From the NCBI GenBank assembly GCA_025667525.1, contig CM046876.1:571451469-571515468 (forward strand): DNA of 64,000 nt. The letters are read 5' to 3'. This document shows, piece by piece, positions 7,381-19,660 of this stretch. The DNA comes from Glebionis coronaria (Eukaryota; Streptophyta; Magnoliopsida; Asterales; Asteraceae). Numbering within the stretch: position 1 is the stretch's first letter; every line of letters begins with the position of its first letter. The notes below the pieces were generated by a model, which was given only the letters and a program-made list of their open reading frames with translations, was not told the DNA's origin and ran no database searches. A program made the position numbers and the translations under genes.

Positions 7381-9920
7381 TTCCTGTTTGACTCAATATT
7401 TTGAGGCTAACACTTTATATGTTGAACAAGGAGAATGGACATCTAATTTGGGCATCGGTGCTCAATGGACCATTGGTATATGGTACTGTGACGGAAGGTG
7501 CTGTTACTCGTCCTCGCACTACGGGTGAACTAACTGGAGATGCTAAGATACAAGACAAGTGTGATAAACAAGCTACAAATATCATTCTCCAAGCCCTTCC
7601 TCCAGATGTCTACAAACTCGTCAGCAAACATAAAGTTGCCAAAGAGTTATGGGATAGAATTCGTGTTCTAATGCAAGGCACCTCGTTAACTAAACAAGAA
7701 CGAGAGTGTAAGCTTTATGATACTTTTGATAAGTTTGCCTATGTGCCAGGGGAGACTCTCAATGACTACTATCTGAGATTTACCCTATTGTTGAATGAGC
7801 TCAATATCTATGGCATTGAAATTCCTACGTTTCAATTGAACACCAGGTATTTGAACACTCTTCCTTTAGAATGGAAAAAGTACGTGACGGATGTTAAATT
7901 GGCTAAGGACTTGCATAACACCAATGTGGATCAACTTCAAGCTTTTCTTCAACAACACGAATGCCATGTGATCGAGGCTCGGTTGTCTAAACCTCAAGTT
8001 CATGATCCACTTGCAATATATGCTTCTCAACAAAACATGGCTTATACTTATCAACAACCATCATACTTGCAGCAGCCACCACCACACACCTATCAGCAAC
8101 CATCTTATCAACCACCAATGATGCCACAACAAGCATTTCAACAAAGTGTTCATCAACAATCTTTTCCACAGCAACCACCATATCAAACATCACCATCACA
8201 AGCCAACACTTCTCCAATGGGCTATACTCCTCAACAAGGATATTTTCCAATAGAAGCACAACCAGCACAAGCTTTCTACTCTAATGAACTTCTACCAATC
8301 CAAGCACCGGTCTTTACTCCAAATGATACGCCAGCTGATGTTCTAAACCATCTCACAGCCTACTTGTCAAAACTTGTTTCAACTAGAGGATTTCCACCCA
8401 CAAACAATCAGCTCCGCACCTCTTCAAATCCTCGACAACAAGCTACCGTTCAAGATGGTCAAGTCACAGTGCAACCTATTCAGGAAAGGCAAACTTCATA
8501 TGGAGCACCTACAAGGAATGTGAATGCTCAAGCTGTGAATTCTCAAGCTAATGGAAATGGAAGCCCCATTGGTCCTCAAAATGTTGTGACTTGCTACAAT
8601 TGCCGAGGACAAGGTCATATGGCTAGGCAATGCACTCAACCGAAAAGGATAAGGGATGATTCATGGTTTCGTAAGAAAATGTATTTGGTTGATGCTCAGT
8701 CTAAGGGAAAGATTTTGGATTCAGAGGAGTTAGCATTTCTTGCAGACCCGGGGGCAGCAGATACTGAAGGCATTGCAGTCATTTCCACCTCTAATGCAGA
8801 TTATCAAGCAGATGATCTGGATGCATATGATTCGGATTGTGATGACATTCACTCTGCCCAAGCTGCTCTCGTTGCTAATCTCTCTCACTACGGTTCTGAT
8901 GTCGTCAGTGAGGTACCCACCACAACCAATCTTGGTAATGATCATAACCAACATCAAGTTAGGCATGAAAATGACAACCTCGAACAGCATTCGGGAACTA
9001 GTAACTCAAATGATGTGGTACCCAATCCTACACATTTGAGTGAACCTCAACCAAATGCTACGACGGGTATGGAATCTTATGCTCAACATGATTTGGTCAT
9101 GGTGCCTAAACATATTATTTATCAAATGCATATGGCCCTCAGACAATCCGTAGATACCAATTCCACCCTAACTGCTGAGCTTGTGTTGCATAAAGAAAAG
9201 GTCAAAACTTTTGAAATGGTCCCTCAAGCAGAGAAAATAACATGTTCTGAATTTGACCAATTTCGTTTTGAAAAGATTGAACACTTGAAAGAAATAGAAT
9301 CATTAAAAGCTAATATTTCTAATGAATTAAAAGCAAAAGAGTCGATTGTCAATGATTTTCAAAAACTTAAAATGGATTTCGAAACTCTCGAGTCTAAAAA
9401 GTTTAAATCGGAAATTAATGCTACCAAATTTCTTAAATTCAAAGAACAACAGCTTTTAAAACAATACGCTTCCACAGAAAAGGTTCATCTTTTAACTAAA
9501 TCATTTAAAGAACTCGAACTTAAGCGTCTTCAAGATTTACCACCTAATCCCGGTTATGCAAAACAAGCTCGGGAATATATTCCCGGTCTTTATGATATGA
9601 CCATAATTGGCAAATCGAAAGAAGCAACTTTTGTTCGTAGTACTGAGGAGACACAGTCACTTGCGGAAGAAACTCATTCTAAAATGCTTTCAAAATTCCT
9701 TACGATTTATTATGATAAGCATAGTAAAGATAAACTTTCTAAAAAGACACAAATTCGCTTACAAAAGGAATTAGCTGAACTAACAGTTCTTGTGCCCCCA
9801 AGTTTGTCAAATGAAAACCCTCCTAGTACGTCTCCTACACTTGTCAAAACGGATTTAACGAAGTTACTTCCACCGGTAAGTAAGGCGTCCGTTAACTTAA
9901 ACGCGGTACACGAAAGGTGA
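7381..9920 (+). pseudogene. copia-2 gag with zinc knuckle and coiled-coil spacer
   Basis: An open stretch of about 839 codons from 7401. Residues about 5-200 are a copia gag (UBN2) domain with NKENGHLIW, NIILQALPPDVYKL, ERECKLYDTFDKFAYVPGE and YVTDVKLAKDL. Residues 205-330 are Q/P-rich. A perfect CCHC knuckle CYNCRGQGHMARQC starts near residue 398 (8592). Residues about 410-560 are acidic, and about 590-720 form a predicted coiled coil. The frame is closed upstream by a TGA at 7389-7391, and the region 7381-7400 looks frame-shifted. There is no ATG at the front, because the true N-terminus lies beyond the copia-1 insertion. It ends at a TGA (9918-9920) after which the same frame continues. 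Gag forms particles and packages the RNA. Confidence 0.85.
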
Positions 9921-11750
9921 ATGGATCGTACGACGGCCACGGCCATAACAAAAGATGAATGGAACTTTGAGCACACTAGAGCTGCATTCCGAGATGAAAT
10001 TGTTCCGTTTGTAAAGAATGTTAAAGCTTGTCTTAGTAATCTTGATCAAGATTTGCATTTGGAAATCGAAGAAGTTAAACGTGTTTTCAATGAAATGGAT
10101 GATGCTTACGAAAACAGTTTACTTGAAATAGAACGGGTTTCTCCCCAAAATGATCAGCTTCTGAAGCAAGTGATGTCTCATGATATTGTTTCCGTCCGTG
10201 TGAATAAAAGTGTTGATAATGATTCTATTGTGCATAATGTTGAATCTGTGGATAATGTGGTAGATAGTACTTGTCACGAATCTGACGTGAATTTTTAAAG
10301 CTTCAAGATTCATATTCTTCGCTTTCAAAACGTTTTGATGAGATTCAAACACATTGTATTTCGCTTGAATGCAAGCAACAATTTATTCAAGAAATCTTTG
10401 AAACGTCATTCGAAGGTGTTAATATCGATGATGCAAACTTTGAAAAGAATTTTCGATTGAATTTACAATCAAAACAGCGTCAGCCAAGTGACAAAGTTGC
10501 TAAATCTTTGCCGATAGACATAGAGAAATCTAAGGAGCTTAACTGTGTGAACGTACTTGAGGCCGCTGAGAATTTTAAACTTGATCTAGATAATCGAGTT
10601 TCCAAGATTTTGTCCAAAGTTGATAGCTTAAAACAGAAAGATACACGACTCTTTGATTCAGTAAAGCCCGCATGTGTTGATAACACTGCATAGAATCAAT
10701 CATTGATTGAATCGAAAGTCGGTGGAAATATCTGATTTGAGGGAACAAATTTGTGATAAAAAATATGGTCTTGGCTGAGTTAAAGGAAACACTTCGTACT
10801 CTAAAAGGTAAGAATGTTGTGGATAACGCAGCCACTGTCTCAGCATCGTCCTCTGGTGCAATCAAAATGAACCTTATAGCCGTCACACCATTTAATAAGG
10901 GCCCTAGGACTAAACCATCTCAAACTTTGGTCACTAAAGATAAGGCGGAATCAAAACCAGCTTCTAATATTCCCGTGTTGCCTTCTACAGGAGTAATCAC
11001 CACTACTAAGGCTCAAAGATCTAAGCATAAAAGAAACAAGAAGAATGATAGGATCTTGCCCCCATCTAGTAGTCAAGTGAAGAAGAAAGTCGAAGCCCAT
11101 CCTAGGAATGTTATTTCTGTTTTGAATAAAAAGAATCATGTAGCTAAACCTAAAGGCTCTGCGGTTGTGCAGCGTTCTAAGCCTACTGTGAATTCTAATT
11201 TTAAATGTTGGAATTGCAATGAATGTATGTTTTCTAGTCGTCATGATTCTTGCCTTATTGACCATGTGAATGAGATGAATGCCCAGAAAAATGGATTAGA
11301 ATAGAAACCGACTGGGAAAGTGTTAACCCAAGTTGGTTGGTTGTGGCGCCCCACTGGTAGAACTTTCACTATAGTAGGAAATGCGTGCCCTTTAACTAGG
11401 ATCACTCCCACTAAAGCGAAGAAAGCGTGCCCTTTAACTAGGAGTACCAAGGCTACCAAAACACAAACGTGTCCTTTAACTAGGAACACTAACACTACTG
11501 AAGGAACTAAGTACCCTTTAAATAGGTCTACTCCCACTGTAGTGCCCGCGAATAATCCAAAACCTAAGAAAGTTGGAACAGTAAAACCTGTTAGTGCTAA
11601 AACTCACATTAGAAAATGCAGGAAATCTAAGGGTCTCATAAATGCTAGCAATTCTGATAATCTTATATCTCTATCTGCTAACACTCCGGAACCAATAGTT
11701 TCCAATGCATTGTCTACTGTTGTTATTGAAAACAGGTGGTCCAAATTGTT
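9921..11750 (+). pseudogene. copia-2 gag-protease spacer, Cys motif and CPLTR repeats
   Basis: This is a continuation of the oversized spacer in shifting frames (9921-10298, then about 10310-10693, 10753-11304 and 11305-11750). It contains coiled-coil stretches, a basic S/K/P-rich part, a Cys-rich patch FKCWNCNECMFSSRHDSC near 11200, and four copies of a C/Y-PL-T/N-R motif (CPLTR, CPLTR, CPLTR, YPLNR) at 11386-11525. TGA (9918), TAA (10296) and TAG (11302) stops and at least two frame changes break it. I recognise this layout from Asteraceae copia polyproteins. No function is known to me, and other copia lineages lack a spacer this long. Confidence 0.7.
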
Positions 11751-12331
11751 CTCTGGTATTTGGACTCTGCTTGCTCCAAGCATATGACCGGAGATCGCTC
11801 TCAGCTCAGAAATTTCGTCAGCAAGTTTCTTGGTACGGTTCGATTTGGAAATGATCATATTGCAAAGATAATAGGTTATGGTGAATATCATATTGGAATG
11901 TTATAATTTCAAGAGTGTATTATGTGGAAGGTCTCGGTCACAACTTATTTTCTGTGGGACAATTTTGTGATGCAAACCTAGAAGTTGCTTTTCGAGAGCA
12001 TACCTGCTTCATTCGTAATTTGGAAGGTGTTGATTTATTGAAAGGTACTCGAGGGAATAATTTGTACACTTTGTCTCTACAAGACATGATGGCCGCTTAT
12101 CCCATATGTCTTCTCTCCAAAGCATCGAAGACTAAGTCATGGTTATGGCATCGACGGTTATCTCATCTTAACTTTGACGCTATTAATCATTTGGCGAAAA
12201 ACGAACTTGTTCGTGGTCTTCCTAAACTTTCATTTCACAAGGATCATTTGTGTTCCGCGTGTACAATGGGGAAAAGCACTAAGAAATAATACAAACCCAA
12301 GACAGAAGACACCAACCAAGAGAAACTTTAT
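11751..12331 (+). pseudogene. copia-2 protease active site and GAG-pre-integrase domain
   Basis: At about 11755-11790 one frame gives LDSACSKHMTGD, the copia aspartic-protease active-site region (D-S-A in place of the usual D-S-G). The preceding spacer is in another frame. A 1-base loss near 11899 shifts the frame again. The pre-integrase domain follows at 11915-12289, with YYVEGLGHNLFSVGQFCD, the LWHRRLSHLN zinc-binding His and LCSACTMGKSTKK. A TAA at 12287-12289 interrupts the link to the integrase core, which continues in the same frame. The protease would mature the polyprotein, and the HHCC domain is the integrase N-terminus. Confidence 0.85.
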
Positions 12332-13538
12332 TTGTTTCATATGGATCTTTGTGGGCCAATACGTGTTGAAAGTCTTGGTGGTAAAAAGTACATCCTCTTC
12401 ATTGTCGATGATTACTCTCGGTTTACATGGGTGAAATTTCTTACAACAAAAAATGAGGCACCTAAATTCATCATCGGATTTCTCAAGATGATTCAAGTAC
12501 GTCTCAACACTACTGTCTGATGCATTCGTACAGATAATGGAACCGAATTTGTGAATCAAATTTTGCGTGATTATTATGCAGAAGTTGGCATATCTCATGA
12601 AACATCCGTTGCTCGCACTCAACAACAAAACAGTGTCGTTGAAAGGCGAAATCTCACACTTTTGGAAGCTGCTCGAACGATGTTAATTTACGTAAAGGCT
12701 CCATTGTTTTTATGGGCAGAAGCAGTATCTATAGCAGTGTACACCCAAAACCGGTCACTAATTCGTAAATGCCATGGTAAAACACCTTATGAGCTTCTCC
12801 ATGGAAAAGTACCAGATTTATCATATCTTCATGTATTGGTTCTCTTTGCTATCCAAATAATGATGGTGACAATTTGGGAAAACTTCAACCGAAGGCTGAT
12901 ATTGGTATTTTCATTGGTTACGCACCCGCAAAGAAGGCATACCGAATCTACAACCGTAAGTCTCGTAAGATCCTCGAAACTATGAATGTTTATTTTGATG
13001 AGCTGACAGCAATGGCTTCTGATCAAAGCAGCTATGAATCCGCACTTCATGAAATGGGACCTAGTAAAATTAGCTCTGGTCTTGTCCCAAACAACCCTAC
13101 TTCATCATCATTTACACCACCTTCTAGGACTGAATGGGATACGTTGTTTCAACTGTTCTTTGATGAATTCTTTACTCCTCCAAGTATTGTTGCTCCAGAA
13201 CCTGAGGTAATAGCTCCGGTAACCGAAGTTGTCGCTCCAGCAACAGAAGCACAATCATATACGTCTGCACCTACAATTGGTCAAGATATACCATCAACTA
13301 GTAATTCTCAACCAACACCCGAATCAACTACCCATGTCATGCCTATTGATGATGAAGAGGATAATGATGATCACGATTTGGAATTCGCTCAAATGCGTGA
13401 ACTTCCATTCTTTGGTGTACCAATTCCCGACCCTAATCAAGCAGGGTCGTCCACCTCATAGGAAGCTCCAACTATAGTTTACTCCAATCCACGGATTCGT
13501 GAACATGACAGCAAGTGGACAAAGGATCATCCTATAGA
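12332..13538 (+). pseudogene. copia-2 integrase core and C-terminal region
   Basis: An rve-type integrase. The catalytic triad is visible: D in FHMDLCGP, D in RTDNGTEFVN and E in VVERRNLTLLEAARTM, with the expected KYILFIVDDYSRFTWV. A TGA at 12518-12520 splits the core just before the second Asp. A 1-base loss near 12839 shifts the frame, after which the SH3-like C-terminal part is clear (GIFIGYAPAKKAYRIYN, KILETMNVYFDE). A P/T-rich linker follows with a TAG at 13459-13461. The coding run stops at 13543, where gypsy-A is inserted, and resumes at 24641. Integrase would join the cDNA to host DNA in the nucleus. Confidence 0.9.
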
Positions 13539-13543
13539 TTCTA

Positions 13544-16500
13544 TGTAACACCCCCAAATTTATACAATTCAATACAGCGGAAGACTAGTTGGTTTTACGG
13601 GATAGCACATTACTCACATCATAGACAACGCTTAAAAATCGCGTCGTTTAATAATAAAGCATTTCCATTCATAAATATCAAGTTTACATAGGTCTTAAGT
13701 CATATTATTTCATACAAATTTTACAAAGCATTTGAATGGAAATTGTTATTTAAGTGCGGGCCATGAATTCTTGTCGTCTTCCCGAGAATAATCTTCAAGT
13801 ACCTGAGATAAAACATGTTAAAAGAAAAGGTCAGCGATAACGCCGAGTGAATTCATAGAGTTCAATAAAACCATTAATATATCATCGATTATAATTATTA
13901 CCGAAAATCATTTTTATACAAATCATTGTAATAGGCCATAAAATAGCCAAAGTCATTTTATACAAATCCTTATCAAAAATCATAATATAGGCTTTTGCCT
14001 TCAAAATCATTATACGAACCAAAGTCGTAAAAACATCATACAATACGTTTTATAACGTTGTATAGAGTTGAATAAAAACAGTTATATGAATATGGTTATG
14101 TAAAACCAAAACACGAACATAAAATCAATAATAAGACCACGTATTGCTAGTCAGGCAATTCATTGTAATCCAGTGCGTATAGTAGTATTTCGTTATTTGG
14201 ATTATTATAAGCCGCATGACATTGTTACCTTACTACAACAAACAACGGGTAGCTAACCCGAAACTCATTTGCCCATCTAAATTAGCGTGTCGTCACAATA
14301 ATCACGCTTGTGTAAATCTTCTCATACATAAATTTGCTTACCAATCAATGTGGCACGACGGGGATCAATCGTCAAGGCGCGAACTGGGGTGAGCGTCCCC
14401 AAATAGTACTATTATATGCATAAGCGTCTACCAAATATCGGTAGTTCACAATTCATGCTAATGGGACTTTTAGTGACATAACCTAACTTTAATAATCCAT
14501 TTCATTTCATCTATCGGGTCATATAATCATACATCAGGTCATACAATCATTCGGGTCCAAATCAATAAACAAACAATCGGGACAAATGGTGTCCTATTTT
14601 AGTAAAACTAACATGTTATCTCCCTCGCGGGTTTATAAAATATTTCATAAAAACATTTAAAAGAGTGTGAGGCTATGAACTCACGTTGATGTGGGAAAGC
14701 GGGTTATCGGCAATTCGGATGTACGGTATGTGCTTCAATCACGGAAACCTAGACAAATAATACTTGTCTTATACTCTTGTCCAATGACTTTATAAAATAA
14801 CAATTATGTATATACATATGATGATTTTATATATATGATGATGATCAAGTGGGTTTATACATTTTTACTCATTCATTATAGTGTTTATGTGTTGGTAACA
14901 TTTTTATACTAGTTTTACGAGTTTTACTTATTTACATGTTTTAGGCCCAATAACCCTATTACAAGCCCAATACTTTATATTAGTCCATTTTACACTTTTA
15001 TTATCAGTATCATACTTTTCATGTTGGGCCCAAGTGGGTTAAGCCCAATAAGTAAGTTTATAAGTGTTTTACCAAATTAGTCGGGTTTATTGTCCATTAA
15101 GGCTACTTTGGCCCGTTAATGTCTATATGTTGTAAAGCTCGGGTTTTATCGGTTTTTACTTGTTATATATGTTTATACATCAGTATGTGAGTTTATAAAA
15201 GTTTACATTAGACGGGTCCAACCGTCTAAGTTTTATTTAACAAAAACGTTAATCTTTCGGTTTTAGCCGAAAAGACGTAAAAATCATGTTTATAGTTTTT
15301 ATAACTTATAAAACTTACCAAACTACCATTTTTATAAAATGTCCATTTATTTATCCTTATACATATTTATATAAATGTAATATATAAGTTAGTGGGTTTT
15401 AATTCACATTTTATACTATATTTATTTGAGTGCTTATATAATAATATTAAACTTTAATTTCACAAAATCAGTCCTAAATTTTAAGTTCACTAAAATGTCC
15501 ATATCTAGAGTTCTATAATGAGATAGGACCTCAAATTTTTATCACAGAAACTACACGATATGTACTTCATTTTATTCCTTATAGCTACTGATGAATCAAC
15601 CTCCAAATATTATAATAAATTCGTCCAAAACAGTATAGGCAAATTTGCACTCTAAACTTGTTTTGATCATATCTCACTCATTTTTATGATTCCATTGCAT
15701 GGCCAACTCTCACATGTGTATAACACCTAATACTTACTGTATATTGATTCCACTTTACCATTTTATCAGTTTATCATTTGGTTACTTACTGTTTTTATAC
15801 AGCCATCTTATTAAGCAAGATTTAACCATTTTTACATGTGGTTTTTCCATCTTTTTACTCATGTTTATCAAATCTATCAACACCAAATCCCCATATAATA
15901 TTTTTAATATCATTCATCATCATATAAATATACATAAATAAAGAAAATACAAGATTACATAATCAAAATAACAAGAGAATAGGAAGAACAATCTCTATAC
16001 CACCATTAGTGATGAAAAGATGAGTCTTTGATGAACAAGGCTTGGATTTTGATGGTAAAACTTGTGATAAACCAATATCATCTTCAAGTCTACCAACCTT
16101 TATCAACTTCTCATGGAAAATCAGCCCTATGACACCAACAAAACTTCTTCTTGGATGTTAGAATCACCTCCAATCTTCAAAGCTTCAAAGTAGCATCATC
16201 ATGTGTATGAGTAACACATGATTTTATGACTAGCATAGATCAAATGAGGGTTGTTTTTGATGATGGTTGGACGAATTTTAGAGAGAGAGGAGAGGAGTGT
16301 GTGAGTTTTGCATGTGTAGAATGAGTTGCTAGTTTGAGTTTGGTTGTTTTGTTAGTAAAAATGGTTTTGGTGTAAGGCTAAGGACAAGTGTCCTTAGCTT
16401 AAAGATTAAGTTGACAACTTTGTAGTGGTGTGTAGCTTAATCTTGCCATCCAAGAGTGGGGGTGGGGCAAGTTTATTCTTGTCTCATCCCCATTTAATTA

Positions 16501-16994
16501 CGGGTACTCCTCGATTCTAGTTTCCTCGATTTGCGTGCCCTCGGGTCGTTTTACGAAAAACGTTTTTATAAATTATGAATCAACGGCACAAAACGAATCT
16601 AATAAAAATTGTTTCATCAAAAACGGAGTTCAAAAACGTAAATACGTAATCCTAAGGTTTCCGGTTTAGTCGTAAAGGACGTTAAATTATAATCGTAAGT
16701 CCTAATCTCTTCTCGTAAATTTGTGAGTTTATGAACCAACACAAAATTTAAAATTCCAAAATAATATTCACAGATAAATTTATTTCCTGAAATGTCGGAC
16801 TGTCACCAAAACGGTGTATGTAAACGTAAGCACGTAACGTAGAATCCTCCGGTTTAGACGTAGCCGATGCTACTTCAAGACGTAAATCCAAATTTCTTCC
16901 CAAAAATAAGTGAGTTCATAATATAACATTAAAATAATGTTTTTAAATAATATTTGAGAATAAAATATCAACCATAAATTGACGGATTGTCACA
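13544..16994 (-). repeat. gypsy-A 3' LTR (left copy, full length)
   Basis: A 3451-bp direct-repeat partner of 22415-24635. On the minus strand it begins TGTGACAATCCGTC (16994) and ends GGGGGTGTTACA (13544). About 40 differences were counted by eye over the shared 2.2 kb. It contains a conserved block at 14619-14692 (CTCGCGGGTTT...) that recurs in gypsy-B and gypsy-C LTRs. Positions about 15736-16974 have no counterpart in the right LTR. No gene is seen inside. Confidence 0.92.
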
Positions 16995-17010
16995 GCATTT
17001 ACCCCTAAAC
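16995..17010 (-). other. gypsy-A polypurine tract
   Basis: On the minus strand GTTTAGGGGTAAATGC directly precedes the LTR start TGTGACA, the position and type expected for plus-strand priming in plant gypsy elements. A 19-bp stretch overlapping it is repeated inside the element at 18936-18954. Confidence 0.8.
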
Positions 17011-17538
17011 AGGATCTTTGTCCTCAAAGATCATCTTATCTTACTACTCGCTTCTTATAGAGTTAAAGCCATGTGGGTATTTCCTCCACATTCGGTCTTT
17101 TCTCACAAGTGTAATTCATTACAATACGCGAGTTTCATCAAACATAACTACGGGAATAAGATCAGGCTTAATGTTGACTTACTTTCTTTATCCATGATGT
17201 TCACGGGTTTTTGATGAATGCAACTTTTCGCCGATCTAAACTTCATCAAGAAGTGATCAGATTCTCACTTGATAGACATTTTATCAAGTTCGATATACAA
17301 AACATAATTCACGCAACTTTTGAAGTCCTAGGGTAGATCCAGCTTATATGCCTTTCAAATCAATCTTTTACATCATCTCAATGGTCCCATACAACGGGGA
17401 CTTATATCCCATGATCTTTCAGATCATCAATTCATTTTTCCATGGTTAATTTTTGGCATAACTTCGCTACCCATCTGGCACTTCAAGATCTACATTTCAT
17501 ATTCACATAACCTCCTGCCCACTACCGGCAGTCAATAA
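17011..17538. other. gypsy-A 3' internal region, no gene seen
   Basis: About 530 bp between the integrase remnant and the purine tract. Short ORFs on either strand show no similarity that I can recognise. By position it should hold the integrase C-terminus or the 3' untranslated region, but decay hides it. Confidence 0.5.
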
Positions 17539-18116
17539 TCAGATCATAATTTCAACAATCATTTCAGGTCTCGCGGGTCGAGTATTTTGTAAGGTTAGGT
17601 TTGCCATCATAGGAAACCTTAAACCTAAAAGACATGTCCAACTCACAATGGGTGTATGTCGGGTGTCTTTATCCCAACTCCTGCTTAAAGATGCTCTAAT
17701 ATATATCCTCACAAGATTCGATCTCGATCCTAATACGATAGTTTTCAATGATAATCTCTCCAAATGAAAACGATTATACGGTTTATTACCAAAGGTCAAT
17801 TATTCAAGCATAACACAAGACTTCTAGTGTTTTGTATCGTTACTTTGCCTCGTCCCTTCGATTGGGGTGGTAAATAGTACTCTCATCAAGGTTCATTCCT
17901 AATGACTTCTGAGCAAATCTCTAGAAATTCAATGCGAAGCGAGGATCTTGATAGAGATGATTGGTACGGCACCATATGTTTACACAACTCCTTTAAATAC
18001 AAAAGAGTCAATTTCTTCATCCATAATCTATCATTAACAGGAATGATATTAGCAAATTTGGTCAGTCTGTCGACGATGACCCAAATCGAATCAAATTCAG
18101 ATGATGACCTTTGCAA
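17539..18116 (-). pseudogene. gypsy-A integrase remnant
   Basis: At about 18095-18030 on the minus strand FDSIWVIVDRLTKFANIIPV is the first-Asp segment of a gypsy integrase core (usual form IWVIVDRLTKSAHF). It is followed by KKLTLLYLKEL, which corresponds to the helix after it. The second Asp region (normally S-D-R-D) reads SLSRSSLR, so the catalytic residue is lost. Further downstream (17799-17539) an 86-codon open stretch is in the right place for the integrase C-terminal half, but I cannot match it convincingly. Stops and frame changes separate these pieces. Confidence 0.75.
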
Positions 18117-18444
18117 TACTTAAACGTTTACTAATGTATGAGGCGGTGTTTTGCCTTCATAATTTTCCATCAGTACAACTTCTTCAGATAAAGATACATT
18201 AAATCAGAAATAGCATGAATAGAATACTTACACTTACGAGATTCCAACATGACTACATCTCAAAATCTCCATATTTAGGCAACCACAAGTGGCCTTTTAT
18301 ACATTTAACGCCATCGGCTCCTCAATTCTAATGGTTCATATTAGCCGCGAACCCCTTTTTATTATCTATATTATCCTTCTTACAAGCATTGTTTATTTTT
18401 ATATTGTTCGGCAATTTATTTTGCACCTTCATTATTAAGGAACA

Positions 18445-19660
18445 AATCCTATGTGATTCTTTATCTTTTCTACATAATGTGTCGGTATCTACATTCACCT
18501 TTCCTGGTGAAATAATTATCATGACCGTATTCATTAAAAATTTCTTTCTTCATATTTTCTAAGTTTTAGTTTCGTCTCAACTATAAAAAAAATTTATCAG
18601 TTTTGCTCAGTCTGGCGTCTAAAGCGTCGATAATTATTACAAGTAATTAAATAATAAATGTTTAATTTTATGAAATGTAAACGTAAAAGTTTTAAAATTT
18701 CTCAGTTCGACCAATCATATAAAAATGTTCAAAATAAATTTGAATTTAGTTAACACGATTTTTGTTGATTTATTGAAAATAACTAATAAGATTCGTAAAT
18801 GTTCGAAAAGTTCTTTGTTTACACTTTGGTCAAAATTTTCTTAGTTTAAAAGCAAAAATTTGTCGCTTCAAATTTCAAGTCATGGTTTAAATGTTTTCCT
18901 TAATCCCCTTTAGGTTGTTTTGAGGTATGCACAAACATTTACCCCTAAACAGGAGTTTAGTTAAATGATTTGGGCATAAGGAATTAATCCCTTAAAAATT
19001 TCTTTGATAAATTATTTGTCAAAATATATTTTCACTTTCTTTTCGGTAAAATCCAAAGTCTTAAATGACTTCTAATTTTTTTTTGAAGAGTCAATATATA
19101 TATATCTTACCATCATTAATCAAACGGTCATTTTATGTAAAGGATTAAGCATTAAATCTCATGTTTAAATATTCACGGTACAGGTTTTCATTGTTCGGCC
19201 AATTCAGGGCAATCTATAAATAATTATTAACTCCTTCTTATTCTTATATACAAACAAATGGTCCTTAATGATCACAAGCATGATTTTATCAAATTACAGC
19301 CTACACACGTGATTCGCCAAATTTATGGATGCTACATGTGTATTAATCAATCCAAACGACATAACATAAAACTCATAATGTTTATTACAAGTTATGGATG
19401 CAGTGATCGGAATAGATAATCTTTTTCGCGGATGTGAAGTTGATGATAACCATGCCGTGAATCAAATCTTTAGAAAATACGCTAGAACCTTGTAAATGAT
19501 CGAACAATCTATCATCTTGGGTAGTGGATATAGATTTTTAATCGTCAATTTTACCTAGTTCACGGTAATCAATAAATATAAGGAATGATAACACCATAAC
19601 TCTTCATAATGACGAGCTTGGTAGAATAAAAGCTTTCTCCGACAACTCTCTCAGTTGTAC
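18445..19660 (-). pseudogene. gypsy-A reverse transcriptase and RNase H remnants
   Basis: Ordered minus-strand motifs show a decayed Ty3/gypsy RT: IDYRELGK (19573-19550; usual DYRELNK), GYHQLHIREKDY (19457-19416; usual GYHQLRVREED), HYEFYVMSFGLINT (about 19380-19335; usual HYEFLVMPFGLTNAP) and LVIIKDHLFVYKNKKEL (about 19270-19215) where the YVDD/FIDD catalytic box should be. The catalytic Asp pair is degraded to I-K-D. Near 18515-18445 SPGKVNVDTDTLCRKDKES matches the end of the RNase H and linker (usual HPGKANVVADALSRK). All lie in different frames with stops between. Confidence 0.82.
18936..18954 (-). other. Internal second copy of the polypurine-tract sequence
   Basis: 19 bases identical to 16996-17014 (minus strand TCCTGTTTAGGGGTAAATG) lie between the RT and RNase H remnants. 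This could be a central polypurine tract or the scar of a rearrangement. Confidence 0.6.

Noticed and set aside
7866..8268. Minus-strand ORFs opposite copia-2 gag
   Set aside because: They are shadows of the Q/P-rich gag codons on the plus strand, with no motif of their own.
15699..15941. 80-codon plus-strand ORF with hydrophobic stretches in the gypsy-A LTR
   Set aside because: It is T-rich LTR sequence, the second LTR lacks it because of the deletion, and there is no homology. Hydrophobicity follows from T-rich codons.
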